DNA from: Paramecium tetraurelia
Lineage: Eukaryota; Ciliophora; Oligohymenophorea; Peniculida; Parameciidae
NCBI RefSeq assembly: GCF_000165425.1
Contig: NW_001799277.1
Coordinates: 372,001 to 436,000, forward strand
Reading direction: 5' to 3'
Length of the DNA: 64,000 nucleotides
The translations under genes were made by a program, and so were the position numbers. The notes beneath the pieces are model-generated. The model made no database searches. It was not told where the DNA came from and saw only the letters and a program-made list of their open reading frames with translations. Positions 13,265 to 28,634 of this stretch are shown one piece after another. Position 1 is the stretch's first letter. The number at the start of each line of letters is the position of its first letter.

Positions 13265-13796
13265 AATTAAATTTATATATTTTGATTATAATGCTTGTTA
13301 TATGATTTATCTCATTTTTATCCCTATTTCTATTCAACAATAAAAATCTATTTATTAGAATTTATAAATAAATAGGCTATAAGTTTAAATAAAGAGCAAT
13401 ACATCTTTAAGAAGGAGACATTGACTTAAATTATGAATTAAAAAATAATATGAAATAACTTTTATTGACTGGATTGCAATTAATTAGGTCTTTTGGGCAA
13501 ATAAAATTAAGAATGAGATAAGTTATATATATTTATGAAAAATTATTCAACTAATTTTATTTTTTATATCAATTATTTTCATAATTTGATGTCAAATATA
13601 ATTATTAGATTTTAGGACTAGCTAGAATCAGATTAGAACTATTGCTAAAGTCTTTAAACCTGTTTAATTTAAGTCTAACTTTGAAAGAGTTAGTGATTCT
13701 GAAAACCAAAACAAAAGAAACCTATTAATTACTTTTTAGAATCTCAGATAAACTATTAATATTTGAAATTTAAAATAAATAATTTTATTTATATTT
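13265..13796. other. Intergenic region between convergent genes
   Basis: About 530 bp of A/T-rich DNA between the 3' ends of a plus-strand and a minus-strand gene. It is long for this window. I see no convincing frame, tRNA or repeat in it. Confidence 0.4.
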
Positions 13797-15080
13797 TCAA
13801 TTCATTAGATCTTCAACTTCATCAACTAAGTCTTACATATCTATTACTATCTTATTAATTATTGACTCTAATTTCATTAGGTCATTTGAAAGCTTATTAT
13901 CTTCAAGCTTACAAATTAATGTTAAATACTGTTTATACATGTTTTCAAATTCCTTTCTCATTTATATCAGTTTATTCTGAATTGAAAATCTAATTTATTT
14001 TAATTTTTATTAAGTGATAGATTGTGAATTATCAACTTACTATTTTGATTACATTTAAGTGATTTCACTTATTGCTACATCTCTTTTCCCTTTCAATACT
14101 TTAATCAAATCATTTAATTATTGCTATTATTACTTTTCACTTAAAATTTAGTCATTAAGTGCCTTGATTTCTTCTCCTTTTTTTATAAGAACTTTCTTTA
14201 AATCTTAGATTTCCTCTTTTTATTTTGTGTTTTCTAATTATATTTACAGTTCAATATTTCTTTAAGCATCGAATTATTGTAATTAGTTGATTAGTTTATT
14301 GTTTTCCTTAATGAGCATATTGATTTGTTATTACTTCGATTCAATCTCCTATCTACTTTTTGATTATTAATCTGCTAATTGTTGTAATACCATATTAAAG
14401 TTTCTATTAATTTATCTATTTTCTTAACTCTGCTTATCAATTTCTTAGGCTTACAAGTTTATTTTATGGAGTTAATCCTTGTTCAATTATATATATTCTT
14501 GGATTTCTTTTTGCAAAGCATCTATTCTTTATTTATATTGTTCATCATTACTTTTATCTAGATCAATAAATGCAGCATTAATTTCTTACAACTCTTTATC
14601 ATCTATCTAATTATTATTCCAATTTATTTAAGCTTAAACAGTTTATAATTCCTTTTTTGATTATTCTAATTCGCATTCAATGACTTCCTTCTTTCTTAAC
14701 TCATTATCAGCATCAGCTTACATTTCAATCATGGCTTATTCTAATTCCTTACAATGGCTTTCCTTTTCTGCCAATTCTTAAGCCATTCTCTTTCTTTCCT
14801 TTTCAAGCATTTCAAATTTGTTAAACATGGGCAAAAATTATTAGCAAACGTCATCGTAACCTCTTTAAAGTCTATTGATATAATCTTCCATTTAATGCAG
14901 AATATTAGACAAATCTTCAATTGAGTATTACCACAAATTATCTTTCGGGATTGAATAATTTTTAAAAGCCAATTACTCAAAAGTAGGAAAGGATTCAATT
15001 TATTACTGCTTATGTTGCTATTCTTTAGTCATCACTTTTTGAGCTGTTAATTTGGCATTTTCAATTAAATTTTTTATCAT
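13797..15080 (-). CDS. Long coiled-coil protein
   Basis: One intron-free frame of about 427 codons from ATG 15080 (MIKNLIENAKLTAQKVM) to TGA 13797. After a short N-terminal region (QLAFKNYSIPKDNLWQYS) nearly the whole protein is Gln/Glu/Lys/Leu-rich heptads (for example LEKERKRMAQELAEKE), typical of a rod-like structural or basal-body protein. No globular domain was recognised. Many glutamines are UAA/UAG, so under the standard code it appears riddled with stops. The divergent partner starts within about 7 bp if its first ATG is used. Confidence 0.7.
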
Positions 15081-15087
15081 TTTTATT

Positions 15088-16662
15088 ATGAATCAATTTC
15101 AGAATTGGGAATAGTATTTAGAGTACAATGCATTTCTGCAATTTTACAACGAATTCATGAATATTCGAGATAATCTTATTGTTCAGAACTTCCAGATTTA
15201 CCCAACAAAAGATTATTATTAGAATAATAAAGTAAAAGTAGATGAGTTATTAAAATTTGTTTTAAATTAATTCCCTTTGTTGTAATTTAAAATACTTAGA
15301 AATATAAATTAATTTAATGGAAAAAGTTTTAAGTTATGATTAGATAGTTTCACATCTAGTAGAATTTTGTCATAAAAGTTAAGATGAGGAAATCAAACAG
15401 ATTGAAGCCACTAAGATATTAAACTAGATGAGCATGAAGAACGGACATTAGGAATTTAATTATGAAATTGCGGTTGAATTGTTTGAAAGGGTTGCTTCTT
15501 ACAATACATCCTTAACAATTTAGACTTTAGCTAATGTAATCTATGAAGCCAATGACATCATAATAAATAAATACAATCATGCGATGAACAGGGAAATGTA
15601 TATGGAAGAATAAAAAGCATATCTAAAACACATCAAACCTTACGGGAATACAACGAACCTTCACATTCGCTCTGTGAAAATATAAGAAGCCTATGTACAT
15701 AGACCATATATCGTTGTTCTTATAGGAGAATTCATACACGAGAGTGAAATACAGACAAGGAAGGACGGATGGTTTGAATGGAGTTTGGATGTACAAATTC
15801 CAGTGAAATCTCTTGTGACAGATTTAAAAGTTGAATTACTCGAAGATCACAACATTATCGCAAGTTTACAAATACCTTGTGAAGCATTGCCTATGAATGA
15901 AATGAAGGAAGCTGAATTGCAAATGTAAAATGCTAACTGTCACACATTAATTCAATTGCAATGTATGTTGAATATTGGTAACAATTATAAGGAGTTGATC
16001 GATGAGAAAATGCAGTTTCTAGATAATCAAACTTAAATTTGTTAAGAAGAACTATTCCTGCTTTAATCTTAATTACATGAATTAAGCAAGCCCTTCTTCA
16101 GAGATGCCAACATCCAACCAAAGTAAATCGGCTATTCCAATAAGTCTCATCTAAACACTGAAATATTTTAGAATATCCCTGATAAAAGCACTCTTTAACC
16201 ACCATCCCTTCAAGCCACAGCCTTCAGAAACACTTCCTCCGCTCTTGGATTCAAAAAGATCATCATTGAACCAGAACGGAAATTTCACTCCTATCCTATT
16301 ATGGCTAGAATCGATCTCTTAGCAACATTAATAGCAGTATTTGTCTAATCATTTTATGATAGATAATTTCAATGATGATTAATTTCTTTACTCCTGACAT
16401 TAGTATTACTTTTATCATGGTTATCCTTTTTTCAATAATGCTTAAACACAAATACACATTGATTTATATACTGATTTTAGTGACTTTTGGGATCCTCATT
16501 GAAATTTTTACTCTTAGCTATTTAGATCTTAGCATATTTGCAATTTTATTAATATTGTTGAATATGCTACTAAATTTTGGATTGCTTCTCCTTACAGGAT
16601 TGCTCTTAAATGATGTTGAAAATGTGTCGAGACTTAAATCCAAGCTTTTACTACCTTTGTGA
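15088..16662 (+). CDS. C2-like, multi-membrane protein
   Basis: The frame from about 15317 to TGA 16660-16662 is secure. It holds a helical N-terminal part, a beta-rich block (TTNLHIRSVKIQEAYVHRPY to LLEDHNIIASLQIP) that resembles a C2 domain, a Gln-rich linker, and four or five C-terminal membrane helices (MARIDLLATLIA, FIMVILFSIML, LIYILILVTFGILIEIF, FAILLILLNMLL). A 26-nt intron (GTATTTGT...GATAG, about 16340-16365) joins the helices in frame. The 5' end is less sure: the first ATG at 15088 can be connected by a 22-nt GTTTTA...ATAG intron at about 15326; otherwise translation starts at 15242 or 15317. C2 domains usually bind membranes or Ca2+; function unknown. Confidence 0.6.
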
Positions 16663-16674
16663 TTAATTTAATTT

Positions 16675-17258
16675 ATGTTCACACTTAAGAAATATTTATA
16701 CGATATTGCCTATGGACAGAGGAAGGTGAAGAATCGACTTGGGATCGTAGTAATGCTCATCTCTGGATATGCTGGATACAATATTGGAACCAATCAATCT
16801 GAAAAATTGGACACTTCCTCACTCTATTAATTTAATGGATAGGATGAGGAAATATACAACCTATTATAAACAAAGCCAGTATTACAATTGATCTATCCTC
16901 CTGGAGAGCCCTATTTTGATAACTATAGAACTGCTTTCATAAAGGCTTCAAACAAATTCAAGTACAAAATGAGTATTTTATAAGTTAAGTGCACTTTGTC
17001 CTAGTTAACACCAACCAGCACTTTCAATATTGTAGGAATATTGATCTATCAAGATTACCCCAAGGATTGCTTTGGCTACCACAGAATTTCAATCTTGATA
17101 AAATTGAGAAATTTAAATAGGAAGGAGTGTTTCCTGTTGTAGAATATCTTAAGGAGTATTCTGTAGAAGGAATAGAATGCTTTTTAATGCAGAATGGTGT
17201 TATTCCTGAAAAAAAGTCAACAGACAAATTAACTTAGCAAATAAAACCATTAATGTGA
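16675..17258 (+). CDS. Small hypothetical protein, possibly thioredoxin-like fold
   Basis: Starts MFTLKKYLYDIAYGQRK at 16675, 12 bp after the upstream stop. A 23-nt intron (GTACAAAATG...ATAAG, about 16961-16983) leads to QVHFVLVNTNQHFQYCRN. The frame ends at TGA 17256-17258, about 186 residues. There is a possible N-terminal membrane anchor (GIVVMLISGYAGYNIG). The pattern of helix, VHFVLVN strand, a cysteine and LSRLPQGLLWLP recalls a thioredoxin-like fold lacking the CxxC pair. That assignment is tentative. Confidence 0.5.
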
Positions 17259-17388
17259 TATAATAATAATTCATCTTAAATAAAGAAAACATATAGTTTA
17301 TTAGTATAGAGTAGAGTTCCATTTCTTTATTATTTAACTACTATATAAAAATAATATATCAACTTAAAATTATTATTATTTAATATTA

Positions 17389-18347
17389 ATGGACAATTTA
17401 GCCGATGAAGAAATTTATAATGATCGCAATCGAATTGAACCATTTGTTAGAGCCATCACAAGAAATAAACATTTATTTAAAGATAAAATTGTATTGGATT
17501 TGAATGCAGGCATGGGATTGCTTAGTGTTTTGGCTTCGGAATCAGGAGCAAAATAAGTTATTGCAATGAAAGCAAATAGTTATGCTACTGAAATTATGAA
17601 ATTGAATAATATCGATAATGTTAAATTATACACAGAGAATATAAGGGAAGTGGAATTAAATTGCAAAATAGACATCATAATTGCTGCTTGGATGGGCAAT
17701 ATGTTATTTTATGGTGGATGCATATAGGATGTCATCTATGCAAGAGACAAATATCTAAATCAAGATGGTTTCATCATGCCTGACAAAGGGTAATTATATC
17801 TATAATCGATTGAAGATAGTTAATATCGCAAAACGAAGATGAATTTTTGGTATTTTGAATTATGAGTTTGTAGGGATTCTGTTTATGGGGTTAATATGAA
17901 ATGGATGAAGCAATGGATTGCGAAAGAACCACTTCTGGAAAGCATAAAGGAAAATCAATTAAATAGTGATGAATAATTGATCTACGAGATCAATTTACAA
18001 ACTTGTACTTTGGGAGATCTTAGTTTTAGTAATTAATACTAGGTAAGGATCAAGAGATAAGATTATGCAACTGGAGTCATTGTGTGGATGAAATACTCAT
18101 TCACTTATACTCATTTGCCAATCCATGTGATTATGGGTCCAACCAAGTCTCCATTTTGGAAACCGGTCATTTTGTATTTTAGAGAAGAATTCCCTGTGAA
18201 TAAGGGCGACAAATTAGAAGGTTTATTGATGTTGATTATCATTTAGGATCTTTAGCTGTGAAATTCGAATCAGAAGAACTCTTGCAAATTAAGTTATCTG
18301 TACATATGCAACAATATAATTATGTATCATATTTTAAGTTAAATTGA
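17389..18347 (+). CDS. PRMT-family protein, probable catalytically dead paralog
   Basis: Introns at 17850-17873 and 18221-18246 give a single frame of about 302 residues. The class I protein arginine methyltransferase fold is clear: VLDLNAGMGLLSVLAS (motif I), YARDKYLNQDGFIMPD, LYLQSIEDSQYRKTK, and a beta-barrel ending GDKLEGSLAVKF. Length is slightly short for PRMT1 (~350). Key residues are lost. The double-E loop, SEWMGYCLFYES in PRMT1, reads AAWMGNMLFYGG here, so both catalytic glutamates are gone. The acidic SAM-ribose residue after motif I is replaced (AMKANS). The THW loop is absent (SPFWKPV). It probably no longer methylates and may act as a scaffold or regulator. Confidence 0.85.
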
Positions 18348-18363
18348 GTAAGTAAAATATCAA

Positions 18364-20475
18364 TCATTATACTTTCATTCTTTTCACTATTGTTGCACTT
18401 TGTTTGTTCTAATTCACCAATTTAAAAGCCAAGGGAGATGATCTCAATGAATTATACACTGCAGTCTCAGTAATGTTGCGATTAACTGCCCTTCCTCTTA
18501 TCTCACAATCAGTTTCTCTTCTTTTTGAACAAGAAGAATATGACTTCATTCTCTAAGCAGTGTATTTGGGCTAAAGAAACTTTGTAGACTAAGGGTTTTA
18601 TTGAGAATCGCTTTGTTACTATTATTGCTGACCCTCTATTTATCTGACAAAATAGCAGAGGTATCGACTCAATTGATTGATGAGCAAATCCTTAATTTAA
18701 TCATTTTAGTCTGAAGTAAAAAAGGTCCTTAGACTGTTAATTGTATCTAAAACACATTGTTTCAGTTGTTTAGACAGGAGTTTAGTCTCCATAAATTCCT
18801 AAGCATTGGCTTTTGAATCTAGAATAGGTATGACTAAAGATGAATCGCATTTTTAATCCAACTTAAATTCTAATTCTTAGATGAACCTCAATCTTTCATC
18901 GATTTGTTGGAGTGTTTCTTCCTTTATTTAAGGCTTACTATTAATGGCTATTATCTATTGGTTAAGAAGATCAAATGAGGTTTTAAATTTCTTTGTTTCT
19001 TCTAATAATTGAATTATCATCTAATTAAAATATTCCATTCTGATATTTATTGTATCTGACACAGGTTGTGTAATATTCTCTTGAAACTTACTTGCTTTTG
19101 GAAATCTTTATCTAATTTCATCCAATTAGTTTTATAATTCCTGAATTCTAGCATCTGATCGTTAAAATATTCTCTGCATCATATCTGAATTAATAATAGA
19201 TCCTTGTCTTGTGAGCATTGCTGATTTTCTAATCTTTTTTCGAGGTGAAGATTGAGCACTTTCCACTTCCTCTTAGGAGACTTCAGCTCTTTTTGGACTT
19301 TCACAATAGGTCACACTTTCCCCTTCCTTTTGAACAAGTTAATGTTACAGAGTTTATATTTCCAAATTCTTCTATTTATTGAATGCTTAAAATGAGACCT
19401 TTTATTCGAATATTTCAGCACTTATGGATTCCAGTTTTTCATTCAGATATTCAGATTCTCTTTGTAAACGTAAGGTTTTCTGCATCGCAATTTATAACTC
19501 GTCTTTCATGACTACTTTTTAGAATGTAGAATTAACGATATGCAATTATGATTTTAAGTCATTCAATTATTAATTCTCTTCTTTAATTTATTCCTACATT
19601 AATTTATGTGCTTCTGTTGTTTCTTTTTATACCATCAATATCTTCTCTGACAAAATCTTACACACTTGATTAATTCGATCTTCAAAGAGTCTTTGGTCAT
19701 TCTTTGTTGCATACACCTTTAGTTTGCTATTCGCTAGATCTTCAACTTTCTTATCCACTAATTCAGTCAACACTGACACTTATCTATCTTTAACAAATTA
19801 TATGTTATCCTAAACAATGCCCAATTATTGTTTAGTACTCATCTCTCCTTGCAAACGGTCTATTCTCTACTGAATCTAATTCTTGATATTATCCAATTCA
19901 AGACAAGTTACAAAATCTCTTCTCATTAAATCTTATACTTTAGTGATTTCTGAATGATCTATTTTCGAAGCCAATTATGTTTCAAATTAATCAAGACGAG
20001 TCTTATAGTTTTAAGTCAATCTATCGTTTTACAACAACAGCCCAGTGTATTCCTTGTGTTTTTGATTCATCTCTTTGAAATTGATTCTCATTTGATTGTT
20101 CACCTCCCTATTTTGTTTAGCCTCCTCCAAAATGCTATGTCATATTTCATTAGATCTGTACCTATGCATCTCATCAATCCAGGGTTGGATTTACATAATA
20201 TAAACAGAATGTCTGTTAAGAATTTCATCATAATGACTACTGAACTTTGAGTGCTGCGATTCAATTGAACTCAATCTTTCTTGTATCTTCAATTAAGAAT
20301 TTAGAAGTTGAATGGTATCACTTATCAAATCAACCCTTGGATTATTGGTTATAAACACATCCAAGGTTGACAATTTTTATTGCATCAATGAAATCTGATT
20401 CAGATGAGGCAGAAATGATTTGCTCAGTTATTCAATAGATTCTTCGAGTTTAATAAATCGTAATTACTCATTCAT
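18364..20475 (-). CDS. Coiled-coil protein with disordered basic tail
   Basis: Starts MNEQLRFIKLEESIEQLS at 20475. One 27-nt intron (GTACAGATC...GACATAG, about 20137-20163) then leaves a frame open to TGA 18364, about 690 residues. Long stretches are heptad-like (for example LKIQERLSSIESQHSKF). A central break SPKRAEVSQEEVESAQSS is Ser/Glu-rich and is followed by basic RKKIRKS. The C-terminus is Gln/Ser/Arg-rich. It looks like a structural coiled coil, possibly basal-body or cortical, but no family signature was seen. Its start is only 11 bp from the acyl-CoA synthetase start on the other strand. Confidence 0.7.
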
Positions 20476-20486
20476 TATTATTATAA

Positions 20487-22513
20487 ATGTAAATCTCGGA
20501 AAAAGGATTTTATAGAATCTTAAATTCTTATGATTAAAACGATCCAAGAAAGCATGTCGACTGGACCACAGACTTCACACACGAACTACCTATTCGAGGC
20601 ACCAAAGATCCAATACCAATTACAATCCCATAAGCATTCAAATAAGATTGTGTTAAATTCCTTGACATGCCTGCCCTTTCTGTTAAGCGCAATAAGATAT
20701 GGCAAACATTGAGTTACGGAGCATATTACAGCGCTGTTCTTGATTTCGCTTCTGCATTAATCGAATTAAACATAACTGAATTAAGTGCAGTCAATATTAT
20801 CGGTTTCAATGCTCCCGAATGGAATATTGCTTTCATGGGCAGCATACATGCTCATAATCTCCCAGTCGGAATCTACACCACAAATAATCCAGAGGCTTGT
20901 CTCTATGTTAGTGAGCACTCTGAATGCGAATTACTGGTGGCAGACACTCGAGAATAATTATAGAAATATCTATCCATTTGGGATCGATTACCTAAACTGA
21001 AAGCTGTTGTCCTCTATAATGATAACTTAGACCATATTAAAAATATTCCTCCATATAGGAAAGTCTACAGTTGGAATGATTTTCTAGAAATTGGAAAAAA
21101 ATCTAACAATCTTAAGGTGGTCGACCAAAGAACCAGTAAATTGGAACCAGGAAATTGTTGCACTCTCATCTATACTTCAGGAACAACAGGTAATCCAAAG
21201 GGAGTCATGCTTTCTCACGACAATTATATGTTTATTGTTGCTTAACATCTCAAGAAATACAAAATTGATGATGGATATAGAATTGTAAGTTACCTACCCC
21301 TGAGTCACGTAGCAGCATAACTAGTAGATTTAATTGGCTTATTTAGATGGGGTGGCCACTTGTATTTTGCAAACCCAGATGCACTATAAGGTTCTTTAAT
21401 AAACACTCTCAAAGAAGTGAGGCCAACCTTTTTTTTGGGTGTTCCTAGAGTTTGGGAAAAAATATATGAAGAAATGCAAAAAGTAGCTAAATCTAATGGA
21501 GTAATCAAGACTTTGATTGCAACATGGGCTAAATCTTTAGGTAAGAGTGGTACTTTTGCTTAAACGCATGAGTTATAACCCCCTACTTGTTTTAATTTAG
21601 CAGAAACAATGGTTTACTAATAGGTGAAAAAAGCATTAGGATTAGATAAGGCTGCATACTTGCTTTTTGGAGCAGCTCCTTTAAATCCTAAAATTAGAGA
21701 ATATTTCTTATCATTAAACATGTAAAATTAAGGGATTACTTTAGGTTTCTGATCAATGCATATGGAATGAGTGAATGTGGTGGTGTTTAGACATTATCTT
21801 TTCCAGAAAATTTCTCATAATTCGACAGTTTCTTTATGAGTAGTGCTGGCCAGGCTATAGAAGGAACTTAAATGAAAATCTTTTAACAGGATAAGGATGG
21901 AAATGGAGAGATCTGCTATAAAGGAAGACATATATTTATGGGTTACTTTAAAGATGATGACTCTACTAGATAAGCAATTGATGAAGATGGATTTCTGCAT
22001 TCAGGAGATATCGGAAAAATTGATTAAAAAGGAAACCTAATTATTACTGGAAGAATCAAAGAGTTGATTATTACTGCTGGAGGTGAGAATGTGGCTCCTA
22101 TTCTTATTGAAAATGAGATTAAGAAAAATCTTGAATTTGTCTCAAATTGCATGGTGATTGGGGATAATCGAAGGTACTTATCAGTACTCCTAACTCTAAA
22201 GTAGGATTAAACAGCAAAAGGAAAATTGTCAGCAGAGGTCATTTCTGAATTTCAGGCTCAGGGGTCTTAGGCTACAACAGTGGAAGAAGCTAAATTAGAT
22301 CCTAATGTCAAAAAGCACATTCAATCTTTGATAGATTAAGCCAATCAATATGTGATCTCTAAAGCATAATAAATTAGAAAGTGGACTATCATTGAAGGAG
22401 ACTTCTCGGTTGAGACTGGGGAATTGACACCAACCCTCAAATTGAAGAGGAAAGTAGTAGAAAAAAAATGGAAAGGGGAAATTGAAAGGATGTATTTAGA
22501 TTCAAGATTATGA
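20487..22513 (+). CDS. Long-chain acyl-CoA synthetase, bubblegum (ACSBG) type
   Basis: The frame starting [18 protein letters not shown] at 20487 continues through the whole enzyme. One 23-nt intron (about 21721-21743) restores [16 protein letters not shown]. Adenylate-forming motifs are intact: [20 protein letters not shown] (phosphate loop), YGMSE, HSGDIG, and [17 protein letters not shown]. The combination [43 protein letters not shown] and the C-terminal SQATTVEEA is that of ACSBG enzymes rather than FadD or ACSL. It activates long-chain fatty acids with ATP and CoA for lipid synthesis or oxidation. About 667 residues, normal for the family. No transmembrane anchor is obvious. Confidence 0.92.
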
Positions 22514-22574
22514 ATTTTATCTAAGAATAAAAATTTTATTAGATATATCATCAAATATTTCTTAATAGACAGTA

Positions 22575-27239
<4,665 letters not shown>

Positions 27240-27370
27240 GCTATGCTATATGGGAATTTAATTGAAATATATAAATAAACAGATTGCCTTTTTCATAAAA
27301 AGTAGGTAATCGACCTGAAATAATATCTGAGTTGAAAATTTAGATGATTTGACTATATTATACATAATTA

Positions 27371-28566
27371 TCATATTAATAAATCGTTAACAACTTGGTT
27401 TCTAGCATCGAAATTGTAATCTGAATGAATCCCATTTCTTTAGACAAAAGGCAGATTATATTTTAAACATTCTTCATATTCTTATTGAAGTTATTGAAGA
27501 TGAGGATTGTTCATGAATTCAATGTCCTCCTCTTTTTTAATACTAGGATGATGTTCCATTTCGTGTTAAGGATTCCAAAATTCTTACTAAAGATTTGAAT
27601 AATAATATTTCTGCTGTTCCAACATCATGTAGTAATAGGGATCGTGTGTTTCATAATTGGCTATGATGTTTGCCTCTTCTTTACAATAATATGTGAGTAA
27701 TTACCTGCTTTGGGCAAATCTGCCTATGGATTCTTCTTCTTTCTTCCAGCTCTACTTCTCTCAGCTCTCGGCAATCGCTTTCCGTTCTCTCCTCTCAAAG
27801 CGTATGGGTTAAATTTCTGATGATGACTTCGGCATTGACTGGGTGTTCTAGTACCAATTAGCTCACTCATTTATTTGAATATTTTCGATGTCTTCTTCAT
27901 CATTGAGGATGTCATGATATCCTCATATTACTATAAAAAGGATATGTAGGTCGAATGTTCATCGGTTGACCAATGACCAGTATTGATGTTCTCTTTCTTA
28001 GGCTTTTTTATTTGAGAATGCTGTCCCTTCTATTTTTGCGTCTATTGAGAACCCTCCTGAGAACCTTAGCCATCTTAATGTGGATTGGAAACAATGTCTG
28101 ATTGAAGTTTGGGCATGGGATTGCCTTGTGTGTAATGAAACACTGGATATGGTTGTTTAATACTAGGGTGAGAATGAATATTGTACATCTAATCCGATGG
28201 GATAATTATTTGTGGCTGATCCTCAACGAACTATTTGTCTGATTCTAATGTCTTTGGCAGAAGGCCCTTTGAATCGTTATTCCTTTTTCAATGAGATTAA
28301 ATTCAATTACTTATGTTTTTTATTTTTTTTATTTTTTATTTGGCTAGGTATCTCGTGTTCTTGTACGAACTCAAATTAATAGGGAGGAAATGCAGGTGCA
28401 TAAAAATTCTATTGGAATAAGTTAAACTCATTATAATTTGAACCCTGGTTTTATTCTGAAATTATTTGGTGAAAGTCTTACTTGCTTGCTCAATCTCGCC
28501 TTAGAATTGCACTTATGCCTCATTCACATAAGGGAAGTAATTTTGGTATTGCTATATGTTCATCAT
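27371..28566 (-). CDS. SANT/Myb-like SHAQKF-type DNA-binding protein
   Basis: Starts MMNIQQYQNYFPYVNEA at 28566; three introns (26, 28 and 26 nt) join the exons. A single SANT/Myb repeat sits near the middle: TGHWSTDEHSTYISFLQQY then IGTRTPSQCRSHHQKF. The TRTxxQCRSHxQKF signature is that of the SHAQKF-type single-repeat Myb/SANT proteins known from plants and protists. A basic segment (RLPRAERSRAGRKKK) follows and could be a nuclear localisation signal. Flanks are Gln/Pro/Tyr-rich and probably disordered. Likely nuclear and DNA-binding; target unknown. Confidence 0.85.
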
Positions 28567-28634
28567 ATTTATTTAGAATATATTTATTTTACAATCCCTT
28601 AATTAATAATTATCCAAAAATATACTCAATTCCA

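Noticed and set aside
21721-21743. Apparent frameshift in the acyl-CoA synthetase gene
   Set aside because: A 23-nt GTAAAATT...CTTTAG intron explains it exactly and restores the conserved AYGMSE motif.
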